Positions 43,822 through 52,653 of a stretch of 64,000 bases of DNA are shown one piece after another. Under the pieces are notes generated by a model, which was given only the letters and a program-made list of their open reading frames with translations, had not been told where the DNA came from and did no database searches. The DNA is from Alphaproteobacteria bacterium (GTDB lineage: Bacteria; Pseudomonadota; Alphaproteobacteria; Rhodospirillales; Magnetovibrionaceae), in NCBI GenBank assembly GCA_015231605.1, contig JADGBG010000001.1:1-64000 (forward strand), written 5' to 3'. The translations under genes were made by a program, and so were the position numbers. How positions within the stretch are numbered: position 1 is the stretch's first letter; each line of letters opens with the position of its first letter.

Positions 43822-45042
43822 TCAGCTTGAGGATCGGCTGAGGACGTGGGTTTCGAAACCGGCCTTGGTCAATTTTTCGACCAGGGACTGCACGTGGTGC
43901 CGATCCAGCGTTTCCACGGCGACGTCCATTTCGGTCTGCTTCAGAGGCACGTCCGAGAACAGGCGCTGGTGATGGACTTCGATGATGTTGGCGCCACTGT
44001 CGCCGATGATCTTGGACACCACCGACAGCACCCCGGGCATGTCGGAAATCTTGATGCGCAGGCTCACCAGGCGGCCTTCGCGGGCCAGTCCGCGCATCAG
44101 GATGGTGGACAGCATGCGGGAGTCGATATTGCCGCCGGACACCACCAGGCCGACGGTGCGGCCCTGGAACTTGTCCTTGTGCTTCATTAGCGCCGCGAGC
44201 GGGGCCGCGCCCGCGCCCTCGACCACGATTCGCTTCAGTTCCAGATAGGTCTGCAGGGCCGCTTCAAGTTCCAATTCGCTGGCCATGAAGATGTCGTCCA
44301 CCACGCGTTCGATGATGGCCTGGGTGTTGGGGGACGGCGTCTTGACGGCGATGCCGTCGGCGATGGTCTGGCCCCAGGTCGCGTCCGTGTGGGTGTGATG
44401 GTACGCGTCGTACATGGACGGATAGGTATCCGCCTGCACGCCATAGATTTCGATGCCGGGCTTGATGGCCTTGGCCGCGATGGCGACGCCCGCGATCAGG
44501 CCGCCGCCGCCGATGGCGGTGATGATGGCGTCCATTTCCGGGTGGTCTTCCAACATTTCCTTGCCGATGGTGCCCTGGCCGGCGATGACGTGAGGGTCGT
44601 CGTAGGGATGGACGAAGGTGTAGCCGTGCCGCGCCGACAAGTCCAGGGCATGGTCGCGGGCCTGGATGAAGCCTTCGCCTTCCAGAACCACGCGCGCGCC
44701 CAGCGCCTCGGTCCGGGCGATCTTGGTGAACGGCGTGTTGCGCGGCATCACGATGGTCGCGGGAATGCCCAGCTGCCGCGCGAAATACCCCACGCCCTGG
44801 GCATGGTTTCCGGCGGACGCGGCGATCACGCCGGCCTCGCGTTCCGCGTCGGTCAACGACAACAGCTTGACCAGCGCGCCGCGCACCTTGAAAGCGCCGG
44901 TGTGCTGCAGGTTTTCCAGCTTCAGCACCACCTTCGCGCCCGTCAGTTCGGACAGGCGGGCGGCGGGAAAGCACGGGGTGCGCAGGATGTCGTTTTCGAT
45001 CTGGCGCGCGGCGGCCTGGATGTGTTCGTAAGTGACGTGCAT
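43822..45042 (-). CDS. ilvA: threonine ammonia-lyase (dehydratase) with ACT domain
   Basis: PLP enzyme turning threonine into 2-oxobutyrate. The 406-residue protein has the PLP lysine K52 in TGAFKVRGAL, the glycine-rich phosphate loop in ITAIGGGGLIAGVA, VVSGGNIDS near 310, and a single C-terminal ACT domain (about 330-406). This short form with one ACT domain is the TdcB/catabolic-like class that often serves isoleucine synthesis in alphaproteobacteria. The start at MHVTYEHI has GGAG just upstream; 26 codons of open frame before it are not conserved. Confidence 0.93.
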   Translation of the reverse strand: MHVTYEHIQAAARQIENDILRTPCFPAARLSELTGAKVVLKLENLQHTGAFKVRGALVKLLSLTDAEREAGVIAASAGNHAQGVGYFARQLGIPATIVMPRNTPFTKIARTEALGARVVLEGEGFIQARDHALDLSARHGYTFVHPYDDPHVIAGQGTIGKEMLEDHPEMDAIITAIGGGGLIAGVAIAAKAIKPGIEIYGVQADTYPSMYDAYHHTHTDATWGQTIADGIAVKTPSPNTQAIIERVVDDIFMASELELEAALQTYLELKRIVVEGAGAAPLAALMKHKDKFQGRTVGLVVSGGNIDSRMLSTILMRGLAREGRLVSLRIKISDMPGVLSVVSKIIGDSGANIIEVHHQRLFSDVPLKQTEMDVAVETLDRHHVQSLVEKLTKAGFETHVLSRSSS

Positions 45043-45158
45043 GGTTCTCCGATCAGGCGCGACGCACCGGGACGGGGGATGGGGTGGGCTGGATTTTACA
45101 GTACGCGCTTTTATGCACAACCGTCTTGAATTCCCGACAAAAAGTTTGCCGGTAGCGA

Positions 45159-45187
45159 TTGCCGCGATGGACGCCTTCCTTTAATAT
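45159..45187 (+). promoter_or_regulatory. candidate sigma70 promoter for cheW
   Basis: TTGCCG (-35) and TAATAT (-10) are exactly 17 bases apart. The mRNA leader would be about 120 nt and includes a run of nine G. Position in the divergent ilvA-cheW gap supports it. Confidence 0.55.
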
Positions 45188-45314
45188 TGATTCCAGCACG
45201 TTCGCATCGTCCTTTCCCCTTGCGCTGGGGGGGGGCGTGGGTCATACCTGAACGTCGATCATGCATTGGGGTTTTGCGCCGTCCCCGTGGCGGCCAATGG
45301 GAGAACAGGATTTC

Positions 45315-45899
45315 ATGTCTGGCCAGGCTCTTGTCACCACGGGTTCCACCGACGTTGATGCGATCAGCGGCGAAAACCGTTCCGAATTCGTCACCTTCAA
45401 CATCGCCGGACAGCTGTTCGGCATTCCGGTCCTGATCGTTCAGGATATCTTGGTTCCGGAAAAAATCGCGTCCATCCCCTTGGCCCCGCCCGAAGTGCGC
45501 GGCTCCATCAATCTGCGCGGCCGCATCGTGACCGTGGTCGACGTGCGGGTCCGCCTGGGTCTCAAGCGCCGCGATATCGTTCAGGACGACGTCAAGGAAG
45601 CGAAGCGCCAGGGCGAGGACGGTTCCGCCAACAATTCCCACGCCGCCGTCGAAGCCATCAAACGCAAAAAGCGCGAGCACATGATGGGCGTGACCGTGGA
45701 TCATCAGAACGAGCTGTATACGCTCCTGGTCGACAGCGTCGGCGACGTCATCAGTCTCAAGAAGGACAAATACGAAGGCAATCCCAGCACGCTCGACCCG
45801 GTTTGGCGCGAATTCGCTAGCGGCGTGTACCGGCTGGACAAGTCCCTCATGGTGGTTCTCGACGTGGACCGTCTGTTGAACTTCAAGGCGAACGCCTGA
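45315..45899 (+). CDS. cheW: CheW-like chemotaxis coupling protein with insertion
   Basis: Scaffold linking chemoreceptors to CheA. The 194-residue protein has the CheW pattern EFVTFNIAGQLFGIPVLIVQDIL, PPEVRGSINLRGRIVTVVDVR and VDSVGDVISL. Between the two barrel halves lies a charged insertion of about 38 residues (about 85-122, RRDIVQDDVKEAKRQGED onward) that ordinary CheW lacks. No cheA, cheY or receptor gene is beside it, so it is an orphan in this window. The ATG preceded by AGGA was preferred over two upstream in-frame starts. Confidence 0.88.
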   Translation: MSGQALVTTGSTDVDAISGENRSEFVTFNIAGQLFGIPVLIVQDILVPEKIASIPLAPPEVRGSINLRGRIVTVVDVRVRLGLKRRDIVQDDVKEAKRQGEDGSANNSHAAVEAIKRKKREHMMGVTVDHQNELYTLLVDSVGDVISLKKDKYEGNPSTLDPVWREFASGVYRLDKSLMVVLDVDRLLNFKANA

Positions 45900-45925
45900 C
45901 CGGCGTCGCCCTCTCCGAATCAAAC

Positions 45926-45951
45926 AACGGCGTCCCGGTGGGGGCGCCGTT
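45926..45951. terminator. hairpin between convergent cheW and hemB
   Basis: Arms AACGGCG and CGCCGTT, extended inward by CCC/GGG pairing, lie between the two convergent stops. The downstream side has only a broken T run (CTCGTTT), so efficiency is uncertain. Confidence 0.55.
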
Positions 45952-45974
45952 CTCGTTTGCGGTCGTCGGCCGGA

Positions 45975-47090
<1,116 letters not shown>

Positions 47091-47092
47091 TC

Positions 47093-47323
47093 ATGGCGAC
47101 GAGAAACCCTGGCGACCATCCCGAAACCCGGCTGGGCGAAGTTCTGTTCGAATTTCGCCGCGTGGGCAAGGTGTTGCGCGTGTGCGCCATCGACCCCAGA
47201 ACCGGCGTCGAGGTGACCATGGTCGCCGATCCCCGCCAAGGGCCGGAAACCATCAAGCGCGTGGCGGCCCGCAAACTGGCCTATGTTCTCAACAAAAAGC
47301 GTGAAAACGGGGAAATCCGCTGA
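47093..47323 (+). CDS. small DUF6898-like protein
   Basis: A 76-residue protein, MATRNPGDHPETRLGEVLFEF then LRVCAIDPRTGVEVTMVADPRQG and a basic C-terminal helix. The pattern looks like the small DUF6898-type proteins of Rhodospirillales; the family label is tentative and the function unknown. It is divergent from hemB. The frame is open upstream, but the first 37 codons overlap hemB and are not convincing. Confidence 0.6.
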   Translation: MATRNPGDHPETRLGEVLFEFRRVGKVLRVCAIDPRTGVEVTMVADPRQGPETIKRVAARKLAYVLNKKRENGEIR

Positions 47324-47336
47324 CGGCCGCCCGTGC

Positions 47337-47365
47337 TTGCGGCGGCGATGGCCAAGCAATAGAAT
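47337..47365 (+). promoter_or_regulatory. candidate sigma70 promoter for the LivK-like gene
   Basis: TTGCGG (-35) and TAGAAT (-10) are separated by 17 bases and lie about 50 nt upstream of the start codon. Confidence 0.5.
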
Positions 47366-47415
47366 TTGGTCCGGTTGGGATGGTTTCAGGGATTCGGATC
47401 CGGGATAGGGAAGTC

Positions 47416-48627
47416 ATGATGAAATCGATCAAGAAGAACCTAGTGGCGGGCGCCGCCACGGCGGTCATGGGTTTTGCGGGCGCGGCCCAAGCGGACGGCC
47501 TTAAAATCGGCGCGTTGATGCCGATGACGGGTGGTTTGCAGGCCTACGGCGTGACGTCGCTCAACGGCGTCAACCTTGCCGCCGATCAGATCAACGCGGC
47601 CGGTGGCGTGAACGGCGGCAAGCTGGAGGTCGTCGTCGGCGACACTCAGACCTCCGCTCAACCCGGCGTGGCCGCGGCGAAAAAACTGGTGTCGGTCGAA
47701 GGCGTCAGCGCGCTGGTCGGCGCATTGTCGTCCGGCGTGACGATTCCCATCGCACAAACCGTTGCCGCCCCCAACGGCGTGCCGCAGATTTCCGGCGCAT
47801 CGACCGCTCCGGCCATCACTTCGATGGACGATCAGGACTTCCTGTTCCGCACCGTGCCCACGGACGCCGTTCAGGGCGTGGGCATGGCGGAACTGGCCGC
47901 CGAAGCGGGCATCAAGAACGCCGCCGTCATTTATGTCAATAACGACTACGGCAAGGGTTTGGCGGAAGCCTTCGCGGCGGCGTTCACAAGGAAGGGCGGC
48001 GCCGTGGCCCAGTCGGTCGCGTTCGAGGAAAAACAGGCGTCTTTTCGTGGAGAACTGCAAAAGGCCGCGTCCGGCGGCGCGACGCACCTGGTGCTGATCG
48101 CGTATCCGGAAAGCGGGATTCCCATTCTCAAGCAGTCCCTGGAGGGCGGGTACTTCATGAAGTTCGTCTTTTCCGACGGCATGAAGGCCAACGATATCGT
48201 CGACGCCATCGGGGCCGAATACCTCGACGGCGCGTTCGGCACGACGGCGGAATCCGCCGGCGACGCGGCGAAAATCTATCAGGCCGCCTTCGAGGCCAAA
48301 TACGGTCCGACCGAAAAGCCCTACAGCGACACCGCCTACGACGCCACGATGATCCTGGCGCTGGCGGCGGCGAAGGCGGGCTCCAGCGATCCCAAGGCCA
48401 TCCGGGACGCATTGCGCGACGTCGCCAACGCGCCGGGCGAAGCGGTTCTGCCGGGTGAATTCGCCAAGGGCGTCCAGTTGCTGAAGGCGGGCAAGGACAT
48501 CGATTACGTCGGCGCGTCGGGGCCGGTGGATTTCGACGCCAACGGCGACGTGTCCGGAACCTTCGCCCACTGGGTGATCGAAAACGGCCGGTTCGTCACC
48601 AAGAAAGTGTTCGTTCCCGGTTCTTAA
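47416..48627 (+). CDS. branched-chain amino acid-type ABC transporter binding protein (LivK-like)
   Basis: The 403-residue precursor has a Sec signal (cleavage near AQA-DG, residue 26) and the type I periplasmic-binding fold: LKIGALMPMTGGLQAYG, GVNLAADQINAAGGVNGGKLEV, and VGALSSGVTIPIAQTVA. It should bind an amino acid or related compound in the periplasm. The matching permease and ATPase genes are likely livGFHM, on the opposite strand about 6 kb away, so binding protein and transporter are transcribed separately. An ATG one codon downstream is equally usable. Confidence 0.9.
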   Translation: MMKSIKKNLVAGAATAVMGFAGAAQADGLKIGALMPMTGGLQAYGVTSLNGVNLAADQINAAGGVNGGKLEVVVGDTQTSAQPGVAAAKKLVSVEGVSALVGALSSGVTIPIAQTVAAPNGVPQISGASTAPAITSMDDQDFLFRTVPTDAVQGVGMAELAAEAGIKNAAVIYVNNDYGKGLAEAFAAAFTRKGGAVAQSVAFEEKQASFRGELQKAASGGATHLVLIAYPESGIPILKQSLEGGYFMKFVFSDGMKANDIVDAIGAEYLDGAFGTTAESAGDAAKIYQAAFEAKYGPTEKPYSDTAYDATMILALAAAKAGSSDPKAIRDALRDVANAPGEAVLPGEFAKGVQLLKAGKDIDYVGASGPVDFDANGDVSGTFAHWVIENGRFVTKKVFVPGS

Positions 48628-48652
48628 CGCCTTGAATGGGCGGCGAAACCGT

Positions 48653-48691
48653 CCACGGGCGCAGGGCCGTGCGCAAGCCTTGCGCCCGTGG
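48653..48691 (+). terminator. terminator-like hairpin after the LivK-like gene
   Basis: Arms CCACGGGCGCA and TGCGCCCGTGG form an 11-bp perfect stem with a 17-base loop, followed by TTGTCTTG. It isolates the LivK-like gene from the binding-protein/kinase operon downstream. Confidence 0.65.
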
Positions 48692-48776
48692 TTGTCTTGC
48701 CCGGGCGTTGAGGGTACGATCATATGCAAAAGCTGATGTGAGCCGTTTCGTTTTCGCCGAACCCATGGAGCCAACG

Positions 48777-49580
48777 ATGCTGAAAAAATCCGCCAAATCC
48801 TTGCTCGGTCTCGTGGCCGGCGCCGTTTTGTTGTCCGCGTGCGGCGACCAAAAAGAAACGCCAGCCGTATTGCCCGAAATGCTCATCTATTGCGGCATCA
48901 CCATGGCCCATCCGATGAAGGAAATCGCCCAGAACATGGAACAGGAGCTGGGCGTCAAGATTCTCATCAACCAAGGGGGGTCGGAAGACCTGTATCAAAG
49001 CCTGAAGGCCTCGCAGAAGGGGGATTTGTACCTGCCCGGATCGGCGTCGTACCGCGAACGCCACATGGAAGAAGGGCTCCTTGGGGATTTCGTCCACGTC
49101 GGCTACAACCAGGCCGCCATGATCGTTCCGCGCGGCAATCCGAAGGGGTTGACGGCGGACATCACCCTGTTGACCAAGCCCGAATACAAGGTCGTCATCG
49201 TCAACCCCGACAGCGGCAGCATCGGACGGGAAACCAAGAAAATCCTGGACGATGCCGGGATTTATCAGGCGGTTCTGGACAATGCGACGTATCTGACCAC
49301 GGATTCCCGCAACCTCAACCAGGCCCTGAAGCAGGGCGACGCCGACGTGTCCATCAACTGGCGCGCCACCGCGTTTTTCGCCGAAAACAAGCCGCATATC
49401 CAGCAACTGGACCTGGACCCGGCCGTGGCGAAGCCCAAGAAGCTGGTGCTCAATCTGCTGACGTTCTCGAAAATCCAGGACAAGGCGCGCCGCTTCATGG
49501 AATACGCCTCATCGCCCGAAGGCCAGGCCATTTTCCGCAAATACGGTTTTCTTGACAACACGATGAAGGGTGACGACTGA
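48777..49580 (+). CDS. ModA-like substrate-binding lipoprotein
   Basis: The 267-residue precursor has a lipoprotein signal with lipobox LLSAC (C22) and no Asp after the Cys, so it may go to the outer membrane or stay at the inner one. The mature protein follows the ModA-type pattern (MLIYCGITMAHPMKEIAQNM, GSEDLYQSLKASQKGDLYLPG, and NPDSGSIGRETKKILDDAGIYQAVLDN). A cysteine (IYCG) sits at the first ligand loop. There is no ABC permease or ATPase; a hybrid histidine kinase follows 5 nt later. The ATG with GGAG six bases upstream was chosen over an in-frame ATG four codons before it. Confidence 0.87.
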   Translation: MLKKSAKSLLGLVAGAVLLSACGDQKETPAVLPEMLIYCGITMAHPMKEIAQNMEQELGVKILINQGGSEDLYQSLKASQKGDLYLPGSASYRERHMEEGLLGDFVHVGYNQAAMIVPRGNPKGLTADITLLTKPEYKVVIVNPDSGSIGRETKKILDDAGIYQAVLDNATYLTTDSRNLNQALKQGDADVSINWRATAFFAENKPHIQQLDLDPAVAKPKKLVLNLLTFSKIQDKARRFMEYASSPEGQAIFRKYGFLDNTMKGDD

Positions 49581-49585
49581 CTCCG

Positions 49586-52342
49586 ATGGATACCCCCGCC
49601 CAACCATCTGGAGGCGAGCCGCAGGTGAACGGCGCCGTCGGCGGAGCGTTGTTGTCCCGGCGCATCTATGCGCTGCTCGGCGTGTTCCTCACGGGGTTTT
49701 TGCTTCTCGTGGGGCTTGAGCTTGGCTTCAACCAATTGTCCGCGACGTTGAACACGCGCCTGGACAACGAGCGGTCGCGCGTTCAGATCGGCGAACTGAT
49801 TTCCCAGGACCTTTCCAAACTGGAAGCCAAAACCTACCAATTGGCGATGACCAGCGGCGTCAAAGGGCAGGAACGCGTGTTCCAGGACTTCGACGCCACG
49901 ATCCAGTTGCTCAAGGAAAGTCTTCACGTTTTGGAAAAGGGCGGAACCATCGTCCGCAAGACCCGTCTGAACATCGAAAGCCAGGAGATCATGGAACGAT
50001 CCATCACGTTCCATCCCGCGCTCGAGCGGCTTTACGTTCTGGAAGCCATCGATCTCCGCCCCAAGTTGATGCAGATCCGCGATCTGGCGGTCAAAATGAC
50101 GGCCATGCTGAGCGAGCGGGAAGCGCTGAATACGGCGTCTCAGCACCAGGCCTTCGTGGACATGGGCGATCAGGCCGACAACCATCTCAAGGGGTATCCG
50201 CCGCTGTTCACCCGCATGCGGGAAAACGCCAACCGGCTGTTTTTCGAAAGTCAGCGCCAACTGCGCGACATCAAGGCCGAGATCGAACAACAGGATACCT
50301 TTTATCAATCCCTCCAGGTGGCGCTGTCCGTCGCGGTCGTGCTGGCCGTCTTGGTGTTCGGCTACCGCCTTTTGTCCCAGGTCGCCACGGCGAACCGGGA
50401 TCTGCACGCCCTGGCCCGGGATCTGGAATTCCAGAAGTTCGCCCTGGACCAGCACGCCATCGTCAGCAGTACGGACGTCGATGGGAAGATTCTCTACGCC
50501 AACGACAAGTTCTGCGAAATCAGCGGCTATTCCCGCGAGGAAATGCTGGGGCATACCCACAGCATCGTGAAGTCCGGCGATCATCCGTCGACGTTCTACC
50601 GCGACATGTGGGACACCATCTCCTCCGGCAAGGTCTGGCATGGCGAGGTCAAGAACAAGAGCAGACACGGCAACCATTACTGGGTCTCCGCCACCATCGT
50701 CCCGTTTCTGGACGAGACCGGCAAGCCGTTCCGGTACATCTCCATCCGCACCGACATCACCGAACGCAAACGGATGGAAGAAGACATGCAGGACGCCAAC
50801 CGGTTCCTGCAAAGTCTCACCGACGCCATGGGCGAAGGCGTCTACGTCCAGGGCGCTATGGGCGAATGCCGTTTCCTCAACCCCGAGGCCGAGCGCTTGT
50901 TGGGGTGGTCCCTGGTCGAGCTTCAGGGGCGCAGCCTCCACGACACGGTTCATTACCATCTGGAGAACGGTCAACGCGTTAGCGCCGACCATTGCCGGGT
51001 TTTGAATACCGTCAAAAAGGGTGAAACCTACCGTTCCGATGAAGAGGAGTTCATCCGCAAGAACGGCGATGTGTTCCCGGTGTCGCTGGTGTCCGTGCCC
51101 ATGCTGGACGACGGCGTCATCATCGGTTCCGTCACCGTGTTCGCCGACATCACCACCCGCAAGGAGGCCGAGCGCGACATGGCCGCCGCCAAGGAAGAGG
51201 CGGAAAAGGCGAACCGGGCCAAATCCGAATTCCTGTCGTCCATGAGCCACGAACTGCGCACGCCGCTCAACGCCATCTTGGGATTCGCGCAACTGCTGGA
51301 TTTCAATCCGAGCGAACCCTTGACGCCGGACCAGAAGATGTCGGTCGAGCAAATCACCAAGGGCGGCAAGCACCTGCTGGAATTGGTCAACGACGTTCTG
51401 GACCTGGCGAAGATCGAATCGGGGAAAATCGACCTGACCGTGTCCGACGTGAACTCCGATCACCTGATCGAGGAATGCGAACCCCTGGCCGCCACCTTGG
51501 CGCAAAAACGCGGGCTTCAGTTCTCGACCCGAAAAGGCAGGGGCCATGTGATCCGCGCGGATCACATGCGCCTGAAGCAGGTGCTGTTGAACCTTCTGTC
51601 CAACGCCGTGAAATACAACAGGGACGGCGGCAGCGTCGTTCTGGCGTCCGAGCCCGTTGACAACGCCATGCTGCGGTTCTCCGTTTCCGACACGGGACCG
51701 GGTATTTCCCATGACCAGCAAGCCCAGTTGTTCCAGCCGTTCTCCCGGCTGGGCAAGGAAGACAGCGAAATCGAAGGGACCGGCATCGGCCTCATCATCA
51801 CCAAGCGTCTGATCGAAGCCATGGATGGGCGCATCGGCTTCGACAGCACGCCGGGCGAGGGGACCACGTTCTGGGTCGAGGTGCCGATTTCCGGCGCCGC
51901 GCAGCAAACGATGGCGCAGTTCGAACGGCGGGATGACAACACCGCACCCAAGGTCAAGCCGGGCGTGGATGTTGTCGGGCGGGTGGTCTATATCGAAGAC
52001 AACCCCGCCAACATATCGCTCATGGAAACGCTGCTCGGGCATATTCCCGGCATCGAATTGAAGGTCGCGCATACCGCGGAGCTGGGGATTGTCCTGATTC
52101 ACGACGTCATGCCCGATCTGGTGCTGATGGACATCAACCTGCCCGGCATGAACGGCATCGAGGCCCTGGGCGTGTTGCGCGCCGACCCAGCGACGGCCGG
52201 CATTCCCGTGATCGCCATCAGCGCGGCGGCCATGCATGCCGATGTTGCAAAGGGCAAGGCCGCCGGATTCGAGGCCTATCTCACCAAGCCGTTCAATATC
52301 CCCGAGATGCTGGCGACGATCGAAGGCATGCTGAAGGTCTAA
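49586..52342 (+). CDS. membrane hybrid histidine kinase (periplasmic sensor, 2 PAS, HisKA, HATPase, receiver)
   Basis: The 918-residue protein has TM1 (about 27-47), a mostly helical periplasmic domain of about 195 residues, TM2 (about 243-263), two PAS domains (about 283-395 and 405-525), HisKA with H555 in SHELRTPLNAILGF, HATPase (LLNLLSNAVKYNRD, DTGPGISHD, GTGIGLIIT) and a C-terminal receiver with D849 in LVLMDINLPG and YLTKPF. All key residues are intact. No histidine phosphotransferase is visible in the window. It follows the ModA-like lipoprotein by 5 nt, implying the lipoprotein feeds the periplasmic domain. The stop codon is the first triplet of an inverted repeat element. Confidence 0.92.
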   Translation: MDTPAQPSGGEPQVNGAVGGALLSRRIYALLGVFLTGFLLLVGLELGFNQLSATLNTRLDNERSRVQIGELISQDLSKLEAKTYQLAMTSGVKGQERVFQDFDATIQLLKESLHVLEKGGTIVRKTRLNIESQEIMERSITFHPALERLYVLEAIDLRPKLMQIRDLAVKMTAMLSEREALNTASQHQAFVDMGDQADNHLKGYPPLFTRMRENANRLFFESQRQLRDIKAEIEQQDTFYQSLQVALSVAVVLAVLVFGYRLLSQVATANRDLHALARDLEFQKFALDQHAIVSSTDVDGKILYANDKFCEISGYSREEMLGHTHSIVKSGDHPSTFYRDMWDTISSGKVWHGEVKNKSRHGNHYWVSATIVPFLDETGKPFRYISIRTDITERKRMEEDMQDANRFLQSLTDAMGEGVYVQGAMGECRFLNPEAERLLGWSLVELQGRSLHDTVHYHLENGQRVSADHCRVLNTVKKGETYRSDEEEFIRKNGDVFPVSLVSVPMLDDGVIIGSVTVFADITTRKEAERDMAAAKEEAEKANRAKSEFLSSMSHELRTPLNAILGFAQLLDFNPSEPLTPDQKMSVEQITKGGKHLLELVNDVLDLAKIESGKIDLTVSDVNSDHLIEECEPLAATLAQKRGLQFSTRKGRGHVIRADHMRLKQVLLNLLSNAVKYNRDGGSVVLASEPVDNAMLRFSVSDTGPGISHDQQAQLFQPFSRLGKEDSEIEGTGIGLIITKRLIEAMDGRIGFDSTPGEGTTFWVEVPISGAAQQTMAQFERRDDNTAPKVKPGVDVVGRVVYIEDNPANISLMETLLGHIPGIELKVAHTAELGIVLIHDVMPDLVLMDINLPGMNGIEALGVLRADPATAGIPVIAISAAAMHADVAKGKAAGFEAYLTKPFNIPEMLATIEGMLKV

Positions 52343-52468
52343 CAGGCTGCTGCCCCCCCTGATCGTGACGTCTGACTCAAAACACAAACCACACCGTCAT
52401 TCCCTTAAGTCAGCGCCTATTCGCCTTCGCGAATATGACGATGTTTTGAGTTTTCCAGCAGCCTGTTA
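52340..52468. repeat. 129-bp intergenic inverted-repeat element
   Basis: A perfect 13-bp inverted repeat, TAACAGGCTGCTG and CAGCAGCCTGTTA, bounds the segment. Nested inside are CGTCAT (52395-52400) with ATGACG (52435-52440) and a tight hairpin TATTCGC-CTTC-GCGAATA. This layout is typical of mobile palindromic repeats spread between genes in proteobacteria; it may also terminate the hybrid kinase transcript. It makes up the first part of the 311-base gap before the next gene. Confidence 0.6.
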
Positions 52469-52653
52469 ACGCCGTCGTGCGCCCTTTCCTTGGCATTGGA
52501 ACACACACAAACAACTGTAATTATATGTTATATGTGGGTTAAAAATCTCACATTTGGTGTGATAATGCTGTTTTGATGCCCGTCAATCATGCTATGATAA
52601 TTTCGTTGGGCGCGGGTTGGGGAACCCGCGTCACCATTTCAGGGGGGGAGGCG
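52469..52653. other. AT-rich leader region upstream of sensor kinase
   Basis: This is the remainder of the gap between two kinase genes. Bases about 52500-52570 are unusually AT-rich for the window, with a TTATATGTTATATG stretch. I see no tRNA or other RNA gene in it. Confidence 0.4.
52573..52601 (+). promoter_or_regulatory. candidate promoter for the downstream sensor kinase
   Basis: TTGATG (-35) and GATAAT (-10) are 17 bases apart, with the -10 ending 52 nt before the chosen start. A promoter here argues against the longer open frame that begins within it. Confidence 0.45.

Noticed and set aside
47416-48627. LivK-like protein as part of the binding-protein/kinase locus
   Set aside because: A strong terminator-like hairpin and a separate promoter isolate it from the lipoprotein-kinase pair, and its fold type differs from the ModA-like proteins.
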